Numbered from the stretch's first letter, positions 9,188 through 18,094 are shown. The stretch: DNA of 64,000 nt from Lederbergia citri (GCF_018343625.1 NZ_JAGYPG010000002.1:663280-727279); one strand, 5' to 3'. Made by a program: numbers and translations. Notes: a model not told the origin generated them from the sequence alone.

Positions 9188-9343
9188 CCAATATCCCCTT
9201 TCTCCAATGAAAATGCAATAAAGTTTAAAATTCTATTTAGTAGATAATCCAACTAGACTAAAGTATTAGGAATATTGTACTAATTTTTAAACATTCATTC
9301 AACTTTTTAATCTAAAGGTTCATTGGGACTCCTGATCTACTTT

Positions 9344-9530
9344 TTAATAGTTCTCCACATCTTCCTTCGTCCAATAGGGAGTTCCTCCAATTATAAATAC
9401 CTCTTTCCGCAGCTTACTACGCTTATAATACATATGGATTTTCTTTGGATCCATATTGCTGCCATGCGCATTCATGAATTGGGCGGGCTGCGTCTGATTC
9501 AACAGTTGCCCTTCATCCTTAATGATGATT
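9344..9530 (-). pseudogene. Possible gene remnant cut by a 145-bp repeat
   Basis: A minus-strand frame of about 60 codons with protein-like composition (KKIHMYYKRSKLRKEVFIIG). Its only start codon (at 9541) lies inside the repeat at 9530-9674, and no ribosome binding site is seen, so the true 5' end appears lost. The opposite strand is also open here. No family recognised. Confidence 0.3.
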
Positions 9531-9674
9531 GGATGTGACAAAGTCTGTTTGATTATTATGGAGAAGCACCCGTTAGTTGAAGATGAATTACCTTAAAATA
9601 ACTGAATAAAATAAAATTTAATAATCCTATTATAACACCCTTCTATCATAAATTATCAGTTATTAAAGTAAACT
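9530..9674 (+). repeat. 145-bp repeat, copy 1
   Basis: Identical base for base, in the same orientation, to 42168-42312. It is AT-rich and non-coding and contains CACCCGTTAG near its start, like other short repeats in this window. Flanks differ at both sides. Confidence 0.9.
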
Positions 9675-9763
9675 ACCCGTTACTTCGATAAGGAAAAATC
9701 CGTCCTTCATTATTGCAGCAACATACCAGTTGGATAAAGAAGATTAATATAATGTTACATATC

Positions 9764-10180
9764 TTATAATAGCTTCTCAGCAAGTTTTATATTTTCCTTT
9801 AAATATGTGGGTAATCCATTGTGGGATAAGATCTCTGGTGTTGTCATCCATACGACATCATCAACTTCTTCGGTACTTTTAGCATAAGGTTCACCAGCTT
9901 TAAGGTGACATATAAAAACTATGTCAATAACATTAAGCCCTGAATCAGTAACAAACGATGAACTATTTACGTATCTTAGGCCTGTTACTTCGATTCCCAC
10001 TTCTTCATATATTTCTCTTTGCAAAGTCCTTTCCAATATATCTGAAGAATTTCCTTCGATTTCGCATTTCCCACCAACAAGAGAAAGAGAACCGCCTGCG
10101 TGTTGCTCCTTTTCATTTCTAAGGATTAGAAGCCATTTGTCATTTCGACGAATTGCACCTTCAACATTTACAACAAACAT
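9764..10180 (-). CDS. Nudix hydrolase
   Basis: Hydrolyses a nucleoside diphosphate linked to another moiety, with Mg2+ or Mn2+. The Nudix box GX5EX7REUXEEXGU is present around GGKCEIEGN and LQREIYEEVGI. 138 residues. ATG at 10180 is preferred because GGAGGG lies 7 bases upstream; the frame opens further to 10225 without a ribosome binding site. A second, different Nudix gene lies upstream, separated by a terminator-type repeat. Substrate cannot be predicted. Confidence 0.88.
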   Translation of the reverse strand: MFVVNVEGAIRRNDKWLLILRNEKEQHAGGSLSLVGGKCEIEGNSSDILERTLQREIYEEVGIEVTGLRYVNSSSFVTDSGLNVIDIVFICHLKAGEPYAKSTEEVDDVVWMTTPEILSHNGLPTYLKENIKLAEKLL

Positions 10181-10230
10181 TAAATGACCCTCCAATATTA
10201 ATATCTTTCCTTGAAACATCTTCAAGTCTT

Positions 10231-10288
10231 CTGCCCGTTAGCTTAATAACTCAAAAAAGCATTAATCCTTCTTCGATTAACGCCCCCC
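10231..10288 (-). terminator. Terminator-type dispersed repeat, copy a
   Basis: On the minus strand, GCGTTAATC and GATTAATGC form a stem with loop GAAGAAG, followed by a T-run and the tail TTATTAAGCTAACGGGCAG. It ends the transcript of the Nudix gene at 10324-10761. The same head and loop recur at 10787-10848, 12101-12147 and 34126-34172. Confidence 0.75.
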
Positions 10289-10323
10289 GTTCGCACAATT
10301 ATGTTTTCTGCTACGAAAACTTA

Positions 10324-10761
10324 CTATTTTTCAACCAAGATGTTTTTATCAGATAATAAACTATCTTTGACCATATTTACTTGCTCAACCATATGACCAA
10401 TGTTTCCTTCACCAGCATAGAGAGACATATCAAATAAGTCTTTATTCAAATTGGACCAATATAAAACATTTTCATCCCCCGAAACACTTACTTCTCGCTT
10501 TAATCTACCAACATAAACTTCAACATAACAATTTTGTAGATAATATTTAAAGTCCATTAAGTGATGGAGATTAACATCCTCTTTAGATATACCAGTTTCC
10601 TCAAAGAGTTCTCTGTAAGCAGATTCTATACCAGATTCTCCAATCTCGATTTTTCCTCCTACTAAATTACTTAATCCTTTATAAGGATTCTTCAATCGTT
10701 TGCACATTAGCAATTGATTCATATTCTTGTTATAAATCATTAAAACATTATATCCCTCCAC
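10324..10761 (-). CDS. Nudix hydrolase (MutT-like)
   Basis: 145 residues. The Nudix box is clear: GGKIEIGESGIESAYRELFE then ETGI. The N terminus (YNVLMIYNKNMNQLLMCKR) fits MutT/8-oxo-dGTPase-like proteins, but substrate prediction from sequence is unreliable in this family. The GTG at 10761 has AAGGGGGG about 7 bases upstream; an in-frame ATG seven codons later is the alternative. A repeat-type terminator lies on each side. Confidence 0.88.
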   Translation of the reverse strand: MEGYNVLMIYNKNMNQLLMCKRLKNPYKGLSNLVGGKIEIGESGIESAYRELFEETGISKEDVNLHHLMDFKYYLQNCYVEVYVGRLKREVSVSGDENVLYWSNLNKDLFDMSLYAGEGNIGHMVEQVNMVKDSLLSDKNILVEK

Positions 10762-10786
10762 GATACGCCCCCCTTATTAAATTAAA

Positions 10787-10848
10787 CTGCCCCGATCCTT
10801 AATAACTTCAACAAAAAAAGCGTTAAACCTTCTTGAATAAACGCCCCC
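10787..10848 (-). terminator. Terminator-type dispersed repeat, copy b
   Basis: Minus-strand stem GCGTTTA / TTTAACGC-like with the loop CAAGAAGG, a T-run and a tail ending CGGGGCAG. Likely terminator of the ornithine cyclodeaminase-like gene. Confidence 0.7.
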
Positions 10849-10919
10849 TTTAGTTTAAGTGCATATGTTCACAAACTTATTACAGAAATACTGCACTTTC
10901 GGATAAGAAATAGGTTAGA

Positions 10920-11885
10920 CTATCCTAAGAAGTTTATATATCTTCCTTGATTTTGCTGTTTTGCTTTTTGGTAGACATGCCATGCCCCCACTAAATCTTG
11001 AAAAGCTAATCCGACAGATCCATAAATTGTAAATTGATTATCATTTTTTCTTCCGATTTTTTTATTAGCAATTACCTCACCAATTTCAGCATGAATGTAA
11101 TCTTCTGTTAATCCTACTCCACCTATTGCCCCCATTTGAACCGCAAGACCCCGATCATCACACACGAATATGGATTTCTCTATTAGTTCTGCACTTACCT
11201 CACATTTACCTGGCTCATCTGGACCAAGTGTTGTAATATGTACACCTTTCTTAACCATACTAGAAAACAGGAAAGGTTCTGTAGCCCATGTAGCGGAAAT
11301 AATAATATCCGAATCTTGTATTGCTTCTTCAACGCTGTTACATATAGTAATAGGAATCTTTAATGCATCTGTCATATTTTTAACAAACGAAGTTGCTTTT
11401 TCTAAAGATGTGTCATAAACAAACACATTAGAGATTTCCCGAAAATAAGTAAGGGAGCGAAGTTGAAGTGTTCCTTGAACCCCTGCCCCAATAATCGTCA
11501 CGTTTTTAGCATCCCTTCTTGCTAACAAATGGGTCCCCAGGGCACCTGATAACCCAGTACGAACAGCTGTAATATAGGTAGAATCCATAATTGCTAATAA
11601 TTGTCCTGTTTCAAGATCGTGTAGGTTTATTACACCTTTAATAGAGGGGGATTGAGATGGAAATTTAGCGTGATCTTTTACGGTATAAGCTGGGATATTT
11701 GAGATGAGTCCAGGAAACAAGAGCATAACACTAGCGTTATCTTGAGGCAAAATGGAACGAGCTCTTTGAACTGGGATGTGACGAGTTAAAGAGTAGGAAG
11801 CAAAAGCTGCCTTTAAAGATGAGCATAGCTCTAACGGGTCTAATAGGGATTGGACTTCTGTACGTGTAAGTAATAATGTTTCCAT
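10920..11885 (-). CDS. Ornithine cyclodeaminase / mu-crystallin family protein
   Basis: NAD(P)-dependent enzyme of the OCD/mu-crystallin family (321 residues), whose members include ornithine cyclodeaminase, alanine dehydrogenase and imine reductases. Visible family features: substrate-site region PAYTVKDHAKF, IMDSTYITAVRTGLSGALGT and the Rossmann motif VTIIGAGVQGTLQLRSL. The start at 11885 has AAGGAG 10 bases upstream; the ten extra codons to 11915 have none. No pathway partner is adjacent, so the substrate is open. Confidence 0.88.
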   Translation of the reverse strand: METLLLTRTEVQSLLDPLELCSSLKAAFASYSLTRHIPVQRARSILPQDNASVMLLFPGLISNIPAYTVKDHAKFPSQSPSIKGVINLHDLETGQLLAIMDSTYITAVRTGLSGALGTHLLARRDAKNVTIIGAGVQGTLQLRSLTYFREISNVFVYDTSLEKATSFVKNMTDALKIPITICNSVEEAIQDSDIIISATWATEPFLFSSMVKKGVHITTLGPDEPGKCEVSAELIEKSIFVCDDRGLAVQMGAIGGVGLTEDYIHAEIGEVIANKKIGRKNDNQFTIYGSVGLAFQDLVGAWHVYQKAKQQNQGRYINFLG

Positions 11886-12100
11886 TAAAACAATTCTCCT
11901 TTTTAAAGAGGTCATTAGGATATTTTATTTTTTTATTTGAGCAATAGCATTCTTATAGTTCACTGCCAATAAGATCTCGTTTTTATAACACCTTAACAAT
12001 TGCTAACTAAACAGCATTATAAGACATAATTCCCCCATAGTTCTTGGCATGAATATTATATTACTTTACCATAAGTGACTATAATCCTTTTTGAACTATT

Positions 12101-12147
12101 CTGCCTGTTAGCTCAATAACTTCAACAAAAAAAGCGTTAATCCTTCT
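12101..12147 (-). terminator. Terminator-type repeat, copy c, interrupted by IS-end palindrome
   Basis: Shares the head CTGCCTGTTAGCTCAATAAC, the A-run and GCGTTAATCCTTCTT with copies a and b. The other stem arm is missing: the palindrome at 12148-12199 starts directly in the loop, so the terminator looks broken by insertion. Confidence 0.6.
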
Positions 12148-12199
12148 TGTACTGCACCCCAAACGTTAGATTCGTGTCTATCATTTGGGGAGCAGTACA
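12148..12199. mobile_element. 52-bp palindrome made of two IS3-type ends
   Basis: TGTACTGCACCCCAAA at the left and its near-perfect complement TTTGGGGAGCAGTACA at the right. Each 26-bp half matches the inverted repeats of the IS at 36130-37569 (TGAACTGCACCCCAATTG, then TTAGACAC). It looks like an IS reduced to its two ends (MITE-like). No target duplication is evident. Confidence 0.7.
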
Positions 12200-12221
12200 A
12201 ACAAGCAATTATTCTTCAAAA

Positions 12222-12818
12222 TCACTTTATACTACTGGATATAAACATTGAGGCATCTTGATTCATAAAAATACGATTGCCATGAAAGAATGTCTTAATT
12301 GCAATTGATTTAAATCCAACTTCGGATAATCCTCTTTTGAGTTCTTCGTGCGAAAAACCGTTATGAACTTTTGGATGATTTATTTTATCGTTTTTGTCAA
12401 AATCAATAACAATTAGCTTGCCACCATTATTTAAAATGTTAAACAACTCTTGTAAAATCTTTTTAGTATCTGGAATATGAAGAAGAACTAATGACATTAA
12501 AATTATGTCCGCCTTAAGTTTAGGTGTTTCTTGAGTGAAATCTGAATAAAGCCTTTTTGAGTTGGTAATTCCTTTGATAGAAATTTTAGCTTTCGCAACC
12601 TCTAACATTTGTTTCGATGAATCTACCAACAAAATAGAATCCACTAAATCTGATAATTCTAAACTAACTAGACCAGTACCACTTCCATAGTCTATCAAGG
12701 ATTTTGATTTACTATTTCGTAATTCTGGTCTTACTTCATTAACTATAACGTTAGCTAATTCAATTCTTTCTTCTGTATCATATCTTTTTGCCATCTCTTC
12801 AAAAGCGTTATTTTCCAT
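12222..12818 (-). CDS. Class I SAM-dependent methyltransferase
   Basis: 198 residues with the Rossmann-like methyltransferase fold: motif I LIDYGSGTGLVSLELSD, the acidic end of strand 2 in ILLVDSSKQML, a post-motif ADIILMSLVLLHI and NNGGKLIVIDFDKND. These bind S-adenosylmethionine. The acceptor is unknown; the size fits small-molecule methyltransferases. ATG with AGGGGAG 7 bases upstream. It stands alone between the IS-end palindrome and a terminator-like hairpin. Confidence 0.88.
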   Translation of the reverse strand: MENNAFEEMAKRYDTEERIELANVIVNEVRPELRNSKSKSLIDYGSGTGLVSLELSDLVDSILLVDSSKQMLEVAKAKISIKGITNSKRLYSDFTQETPKLKADIILMSLVLLHIPDTKKILQELFNILNNGGKLIVIDFDKNDKINHPKVHNGFSHEELKRGLSEVGFKSIAIKTFFHGNRIFMNQDASMFISSSIK

Positions 12819-13080
12819 ATTCTACTCCCCTGTTTATTAAAAATTAAAATTACCTTTAAAGCAAAAATCAAAATCTTGAGGACAGTTCTCTCCTCAAACC
12901 TTTCTTATGACCTTATTCTACTCTACTTATGTCATTTATTGGTCCTCTAACCTGCCACGTTTAAGTGTAATTCTTCACATTAACACGCCCGTTTTAATAT
13001 ACGAGTGAGTTACTTTTTTATGTAGCTATAGAATAAAGTTTGACAAATTAATACTATAACATTGAAAACAAGCAAAAAGA

Positions 13081-13121
13081 AAGAGCGTGTTTTGAAAAAG
13101 GATTGATCAAAACACGCTCTT
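13081..13121 (-). terminator. Terminator of the SDR gene
   Basis: AAGAGCGTGTTTTGA pairs perfectly with TCAAAACACGCTCTT, with a T-rich side on the minus strand. It lies downstream of the SDR gene. Confidence 0.8.
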
Positions 13122-13266
13122 AATATGTTTTATTGCATCATTATTTTATAAAAAAGTTTGAACATTTCTATGATATTTCCTCTATTAAAGCGCCCTATTA
13201 TTGAACACAGATAAACTTAACCACCGATGATACTCTCAAATAGTCTAGTATAGTAAATAAGTTTTT

Positions 13267-14181
13267 TTAACGATATCCGGTAGCATCTGCTTGCTTGCCA
13301 GCATCCTGCACTTCCACAATATAGCGCCAGCAATCTGGCTGAGAACCATCAAGATCAGTGAAACCATAAACTTGTGCAAGCTTTCCGCTTGACAGAGATT
13401 GACCGTTCCAACGTGAGACTTCGGGATCTCCAGCAAGGGCTGCAACAGCTCGCCCCACATAACGTGGCGTTTCCGAGATGACGAAATGAGGTTCCTCCTC
13501 AGTAGCGTCATGCCAGTTTTCTTCTTTGACACCATAATGATCGAGCATGATTTCGGATCGCATCCAGCCTGGGGTTAAGGAGACAGCTGTGCAATGATAC
13601 TGTTCTAATTCGTGAGCGAGCCCTTCTGCTATACGGATGACAGAGCTTTTAGCTAGATCATAAAACATTGGTATGCGATAGTTCTCATTATTATACTCTT
13701 TTGTGCCATCGGTCATTTCTATGACAAGTCCACCCTCGTTTTTGATGAGCAATGGTAATGCGTAATGGCTCGTAATCAAATGAGTATCAATCGCTAAACG
13801 AAGCATTCTTAAGCCTTTTTCAAGCGAATGCTCCCATACTCTCGTATTCCACCAGTCAACAAGATATTCACCTCCCCAAATATCATTTACAAGTATATCT
13901 AACCTTCCATGTTCTTTCTCAATTCTTTCAATTAAGGACTGTACTTGTTCATGAATAAGATGGTCAACTTGAACAGCAATTCCGATTCCACCTAGGTTAT
14001 TTACTAGATCAGCTGTTTCTTCAATAGTTTCATGGCGCCCGTATTCAGAAATCTCGTGTCGTGTCGTACGCCCAGTGATATAGACAGTAGCTCCTGCGGC
14101 ACCTAACTCCATAGCAATACCACGTCCGGCTCCTCTTGTTCCACCAGCTACCAAAGCTACTTTTCCCGTTAAAGATTTCAT
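13267..14181 (-). CDS. Short-chain dehydrogenase/reductase
   Basis: NAD(P)-dependent oxidoreductase, 304 residues. Cofactor motif TGxxxGxG appears as VAGGTRGAGRGIAMELG, and the catalytic Tyr/Lys as FYDLAKSSVIRIAEGLAHEL. The segment DILVNDIWGGEYLVDWWNT and the long C-terminal part (PHFVISETPRYVGRAVAALA) match the longer SDRs common in Bacillus. ATG with GGGAGG upstream. It is divergent from the WYL regulator at 14282 (100-bp gap), which may control it. Substrate unknown. Confidence 0.9.
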   Translation of the reverse strand: MKSLTGKVALVAGGTRGAGRGIAMELGAAGATVYITGRTTRHEISEYGRHETIEETADLVNNLGGIGIAVQVDHLIHEQVQSLIERIEKEHGRLDILVNDIWGGEYLVDWWNTRVWEHSLEKGLRMLRLAIDTHLITSHYALPLLIKNEGGLVIEMTDGTKEYNNENYRIPMFYDLAKSSVIRIAEGLAHELEQYHCTAVSLTPGWMRSEIMLDHYGVKEENWHDATEEEPHFVISETPRYVGRAVAALAGDPEVSRWNGQSLSSGKLAQVYGFTDLDGSQPDCWRYIVEVQDAGKQADATGYR

Positions 14182-14281
14182 TTTTATCTGCCTCCCATTT
14201 GTAATATCTATAGTATAATCTACAATGTTGACACCTTATGTCATAATAAGATTTTAAATATATTTTTGTTAGGTGGTTATC

Positions 14282-15253
14282 ATGCGAGCAGACAGACTTA
14301 TTACCATAATATTGTTGCTACAAAATAACGAAAAATTAACTACCAAAGCATTGGCGAATGAATTGGAAGTGACAGAACGTACCATTCATCGGGATATGGA
14401 AGCCTTGAGCAGAACAGGAATTCCAGTTCTCGCAAAGCGTGGAAAAAATGGAGGTTGGTCTTTACTGGAAGGCTATCGGACAAATATAACGGGTTTAAAA
14501 GATAATGAAATTAAGTCTTTGTTTATTTCACCATCAATCCATGTACTCAATGATCTAGGTTTAACAACTGATTGGAGTAAAGCACGTCAAAAACTTATTG
14601 CTTCTATTCCAAGTTTTTTGCAGAAAAACGCCAATGATGTTTGGAATCGAATCCATGTTGATACAAGTACATGGAGACAGTCAACTGAAAAAATTGAGTT
14701 TTTTAAAATTTTACAACAAGCAATTTGGAATGAAAGAAAACTTCAAATGAAATATGATCGAGCAGATGGGAAAATTGTAGAAAGAGTTGTTGATCCGTTA
14801 GGATTAGTAGCTAAAGGTAGTACATGGTATTTAATCGCGTCCTCCAATGAAGAATTTCGGAATTACAGAGCTTCAAGAATCGAGTCAGCATTAATGACAG
14901 CGGAAAAGTTCTCGCGACCAGAGGACTTTAATTTAGCCCAATATTGGGATAACTCAAAACAAAAGTTTATCAAAAGTCTGCCAAGATATGAGGTAAATGT
15001 TGAAATATCTCCATCTATTGCTCAGAGAATAGGGTTCACCGGACGATTTGTACAAACATTAGAAATTAATTCACCCCTAGAGAATGGATGGATCCCTGTA
15101 AAACTGTGTTTTGATACAGAACAAGAAGCGATAGAATATATTCTAGGATTTGGGAATCAGATAAGGATCGTTCATCCCATAACTTTAAGACAAATCATTT
15201 ATGATATGGCAAGGGCTATAGTGGATTTTTATGAGCAAGATAATTTTAATTGA
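14282..15253 (+). CDS. YafY-type transcriptional regulator (HTH + WYL)
   Basis: 323 residues. N-terminal winged HTH of the HTH_11 type (RADRLITIILLLQNNEKLTT, then VTERTIHRDMEALSR) and a WYL domain in the middle (VDPLGLVAKGSTWYLIAS) followed by a C-terminal extension. WYL domains sense nucleic acids or small ligands. Start ATG 14282 has AGGTGG 5 bases upstream; the frame opens 9 bases earlier at a GTG inside that site. Divergent from the SDR gene, so local control is likely but inferred. Confidence 0.9.
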   Translation: MRADRLITIILLLQNNEKLTTKALANELEVTERTIHRDMEALSRTGIPVLAKRGKNGGWSLLEGYRTNITGLKDNEIKSLFISPSIHVLNDLGLTTDWSKARQKLIASIPSFLQKNANDVWNRIHVDTSTWRQSTEKIEFFKILQQAIWNERKLQMKYDRADGKIVERVVDPLGLVAKGSTWYLIASSNEEFRNYRASRIESALMTAEKFSRPEDFNLAQYWDNSKQKFIKSLPRYEVNVEISPSIAQRIGFTGRFVQTLEINSPLENGWIPVKLCFDTEQEAIEYILGFGNQIRIVHPITLRQIIYDMARAIVDFYEQDNFN

Positions 15254-15264
15254 TATTGAAATAG

Positions 15265-15381
15265 ATGTACACTGATCCATACCCTAGATTTCCATGGAAG
15301 TATCCAGAAAACTATAATGAGATACTAAAAGTTCCTACCTTTCTTCAACAATATGGCCCGATTGTTGAACAAAAGTTGTAA
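15265..15381 (+). other. Possible 38-residue ORF or gene fragment
   Basis: ATG to TAA with a strongly protein-like sequence (TDPYPRFPWKYPENYNEI) just behind the regulator, but no ribosome binding site. It may be a remnant. The rest of 15382-15619 shows nothing convincing. Confidence 0.25.
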
Positions 15382-15619
15382 TACACTTTTCAACTAACCT
15401 GCCATTTTAAGTACATTTGTTCACAACTTCCTTATATCATTATCAATTATTTCTATAAATTTAGTTTATACTGAACTACTTAATTAAGTATATCCTTTTA
15501 CAACAAAACATCCCTTTAGATATAAAATCTAAAGGGTAAACATAGTTGACATGTATTCAAAGTAAAATGCCTTTACTAAACGGTATGTAAGTACAATAGT
15601 TAAGATATAATCAAGCAGG

Positions 15620-15913
15620 ATGATGCTTCCCGAACATAAAGAACAGATAATAGCTCATCACTACGACAAGAAAAAAGGAATAAAGCCAACATTAGACGAA
15701 TCTCGATTCAATGAGTTTGACGAAACAATACATATTGCTTTGGAATTTCATTCTCCTATTATTATTACTTATTGGCGAAATGGTTTTACGAATATATTAG
15801 AAGGTTTTATTCATTATATAGACATTACAAATAAGCATATGAGAATTGAGGATTTTGACGAAGACGTTCATAAAATTAATTTTGAGTCAATTATCAATAT
15901 ACAAATAAAGTAA
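15620..15913 (+). CDS. YolD-like family protein, N-terminally shortened
   Basis: 97 residues. Aligns with the second YolD-like protein at 35022-35366: LPEHKEQ matches MPEHIG, and LDESRFNEFDETIHIALEF matches the paralogue's LDETQLQEIDETLHAAIEF. YolD proteins are often encoded with UvrX-type Y-family polymerases and are SOS-linked; here no polymerase is adjacent. The usual first ~12 residues (RGMKKW region) are missing and an in-frame stop lies four codons upstream. The ribosome binding site is weak (AGCAGG). It may be an eroded copy. Confidence 0.65.
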   Translation: MMLPEHKEQIIAHHYDKKKGIKPTLDESRFNEFDETIHIALEFHSPIIITYWRNGFTNILEGFIHYIDITNKHMRIEDFDEDVHKINFESIINIQIK

Positions 15914-16018
15914 AAGTTTAAGGGTATGTTGAATTGTCAAACATAACGTCGAAACAAAAAGAAATATTTGTTGATTTGAAATTTATCAAGACCTAATTTA
16001 TTGAAAACCTTTAAAATA

Positions 16019-16067
16019 GAGGTTGATACACATAATTCATGTGTATCAACCTCTTTCTTCTTTTTTC
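16019..16067 (+). terminator. Rho-independent terminator
   Basis: GAGGTTGATACACAT pairs perfectly with ATGTGTATCAACCTC, followed by a T-rich tract. Ends the YolD-like transcript. Confidence 0.85.
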
Positions 16068-16168
16068 AACAATAGCAGGCTTTAGTTTAAGTTTAATTCA
16101 TCACAATCTCAGATTTTTTTCTTAGTTTCCAGTGTTCCAGGTGTTTTCACAATCAAGCCATTTAGGTT

Positions 16169-16792
16169 TTACATTTTTATTAAATCTAAAATATCTTTTG
16201 GTTCCTTTAATACAAAGTCTGCTGATTCAAATCCTTCAGTTGTTTTAGAACCCCATAAAGCAAGGGCAAATTTTACTCCTGCACTATTTGCACATTGCAT
16301 ATCATATGTAGAATCTCCAATGTATATTGTTTCATCTTTATTAGCATTTATCCCATCTAAACAAGCTAATAAAGGGTCAGGATGTGGTTTATGTTTTTCA
16401 GTATCGCTTGCACATATCGTGTACTCAAAAAATGAACTCAATCCAAATGGTTCAAATTCATCAATTAACTCTTTTTTTGTTTTTGAAGTCACAATACCAG
16501 TTCTGGCAGGACTTTCTGCTAATGTTTTTATAACATCTTCTAAATCCTGAAAAACACTTACCTCGTGAGAAAATTCTAGAATAGTCTCTGACCACTTTGG
16601 ATGTACACGGTCTACATCCATCACATTCAGTCTTCGTAATGTTTCTTTTCCAGGTATTCCTAAAGCAAATCTTAAATCCGCTAATTGATAATCTTTGCCC
16701 TCTTCTTTTAAGACTTTTTGTAAAGATATTAATATAGCTTTTTCTGTGTCTAAAATGGTTCCATCCACGTCAAAAATCACATATTTAAACAA
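16169..16792 (-). CDS. HAD-superfamily hydrolase (phosphoglycolate phosphatase-like)
   Basis: 207 residues. The four HAD motifs are visible: I, FDVDGTILDTE; II, GIVTSKTK; III, KHKPHPDPLLACLDG; IV, YIGDSTYDMQCANSAG. The helical cap between motifs I and II is of the PGP/Gph type. It removes phosphate from a small phosphorylated metabolite; which one is unknown. TTG start behind GGAGGG (8-base spacing). Single gene. Confidence 0.9.
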   Translation of the reverse strand: MFKYVIFDVDGTILDTEKAILISLQKVLKEEGKDYQLADLRFALGIPGKETLRRLNVMDVDRVHPKWSETILEFSHEVSVFQDLEDVIKTLAESPARTGIVTSKTKKELIDEFEPFGLSSFFEYTICASDTEKHKPHPDPLLACLDGINANKDETIYIGDSTYDMQCANSAGVKFALALWGSKTTEGFESADFVLKEPKDILDLIKM

Positions 16793-17354
16793 TCCTTATC
16801 CCTCCTTAGTTTCTAATTATATAAACACCTTACCATAATAATGTAAATTATTATCTTGAACAAACCTCCCGTTAGCTAAAAAGTCCTTCCCTCCCTCCAT
16901 TTTTGCCCTTATTGTGTCGAATATTCTGCCAAAGTTATTAAGTTCTTCCCTGAATGGAGGAAAGTGTCAGAAGAAAAGATTGAAAAGTGATTGAAAACTA
17001 CACGAAAAGAACTGAAATCGTACGGATTCATTTAAGAAAGGGACCATATTAGAAAAAAGAGGATTGGAGAAAAGAGATTGAAACCCTTGCTGGAAGGAGA
17101 TTTGACCGATATTGGGCAAAAGAAAAAGGGACGCAATCCGATTGAATACGCCCCGATTTATTATTGGTTTTTGATTGAAAAAACCGGTTGAATAACGATC
17201 GAATACATAATGGTCTGCTCGCTACTTTTCCCCGATTCCTTTGCCGTTTGGGAACCAACTATGAGGCAGGGAGACACCTATTTCTATAAACATGAAATAT
17301 TGGGTATAACAATTGTGATCGTAAACAACATTGGCAAAAGAAGGATGGCATTCT
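16793..17354. other. Gene-free stretch with degenerate coding traces
   Basis: Contains a CTCCCGTTAG head of the dispersed repeat family near 16865. Protein-like pieces (EKIEK, RKELKSYGFI) are broken by stops between about 16965 and 17190, suggesting a decayed gene. The last ~60 bases (TTCTATAAAC to GGGTATAA) are similar to the DNA upstream of the paralogous gene at 46767. Confidence 0.4.
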
Positions 17355-17561
17355 ATGGACTACCATAAATTTGTTCTATATCTGCACATCTTGGGTATCT
17401 GCTTACCTGTTGCTTTAACTTATATTCTTTTATTCAATATTTTTACTAGTCAGCCCATTAATCCAATTTCAATAGGTATACTTGCATTCGGCTATATGGT
17501 CATGATTAAATTTAATCCTATATTTCAAATGTTATGGGATAGGTGGACACAGAAGAAATAA
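17355..17561 (+). CDS. Small membrane protein, paralogue of 46767-46973
   Basis: 68 residues with two membrane segments (about 5-29 and 36-55) joined by a short loop QPINPIS. About 85% identical to the product at 46767-46973 (10 differences in 68). ATG preceded by AGAAGGATGG; the frame opens 24 bases earlier at a TTG with no better signal. Function unknown. The upstream sequence is duplicated together with the gene. Confidence 0.7.
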   Translation: MDYHKFVLYLHILGICLPVALTYILLFNIFTSQPINPISIGILAFGYMVMIKFNPIFQMLWDRWTQKK

Positions 17562-17785
17562 AACAAGATTGGAAAAAGTACTGTTTTTTTTCTCCTTTTT
17601 CCTAATGCAAATCCACGGCTAGACAGCAATTTAATTCAAGATAATGAAAACGATATATGCAAAACTAAATCAAAAGAATATGATAAAACACTTAATACAT
17701 GTCTATATTATTGATACATAAGCACCAACACACAAAAAAAGGACTAAGCCAATAAATTTCAGTCCTTTACCTCTTTTCTACTAAA

Positions 17786-18080
17786 CTACAAAAATCCAGT
17801 TTCCTGAACTACTTCAAGCAATTCTTCTGCTACGGCAAGTCTGTCAACACTTTTAACGTTCCAGTAATCTACCACTCCAAGAGTCATAAGAGCGTTGTGT
17901 ACTTCTGTAACTGATTTTGCACTGTTAATAATTGCTACTTGGTTAAGGTCAGCATCCAAGACTTTAAAACATAGCTTTTGTAGCTGTATCTGGGCTAGCG
18001 TTAACTTTTGCAGCTGTGTAAAAGTCACCTTCGTTGGTTAAGTATAGTGCGGCTTTTGGTATCTACTACTTTACCAAGAG
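17786..18080 (-). pseudogene. Frameshifted fragment of a helical surface-protein repeat
   Basis: The intact part (80 codons from 18028) contains INSAKSVTEVHNALMTLGVV and DRLAVAEELLEVVQETGF, resembling helical repeats of large Gram-positive surface proteins. A second frame upstream (DFYTAAKVNASPDTATKAM) joins it if one T is removed near 17974, so a single-base frameshift is likely. No start or ribosome binding site. Probably a leftover of an S-layer-like or cell-wall protein. Confidence 0.45.
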
Positions 18081-18094
18081 TTATTAAGTCTCAT

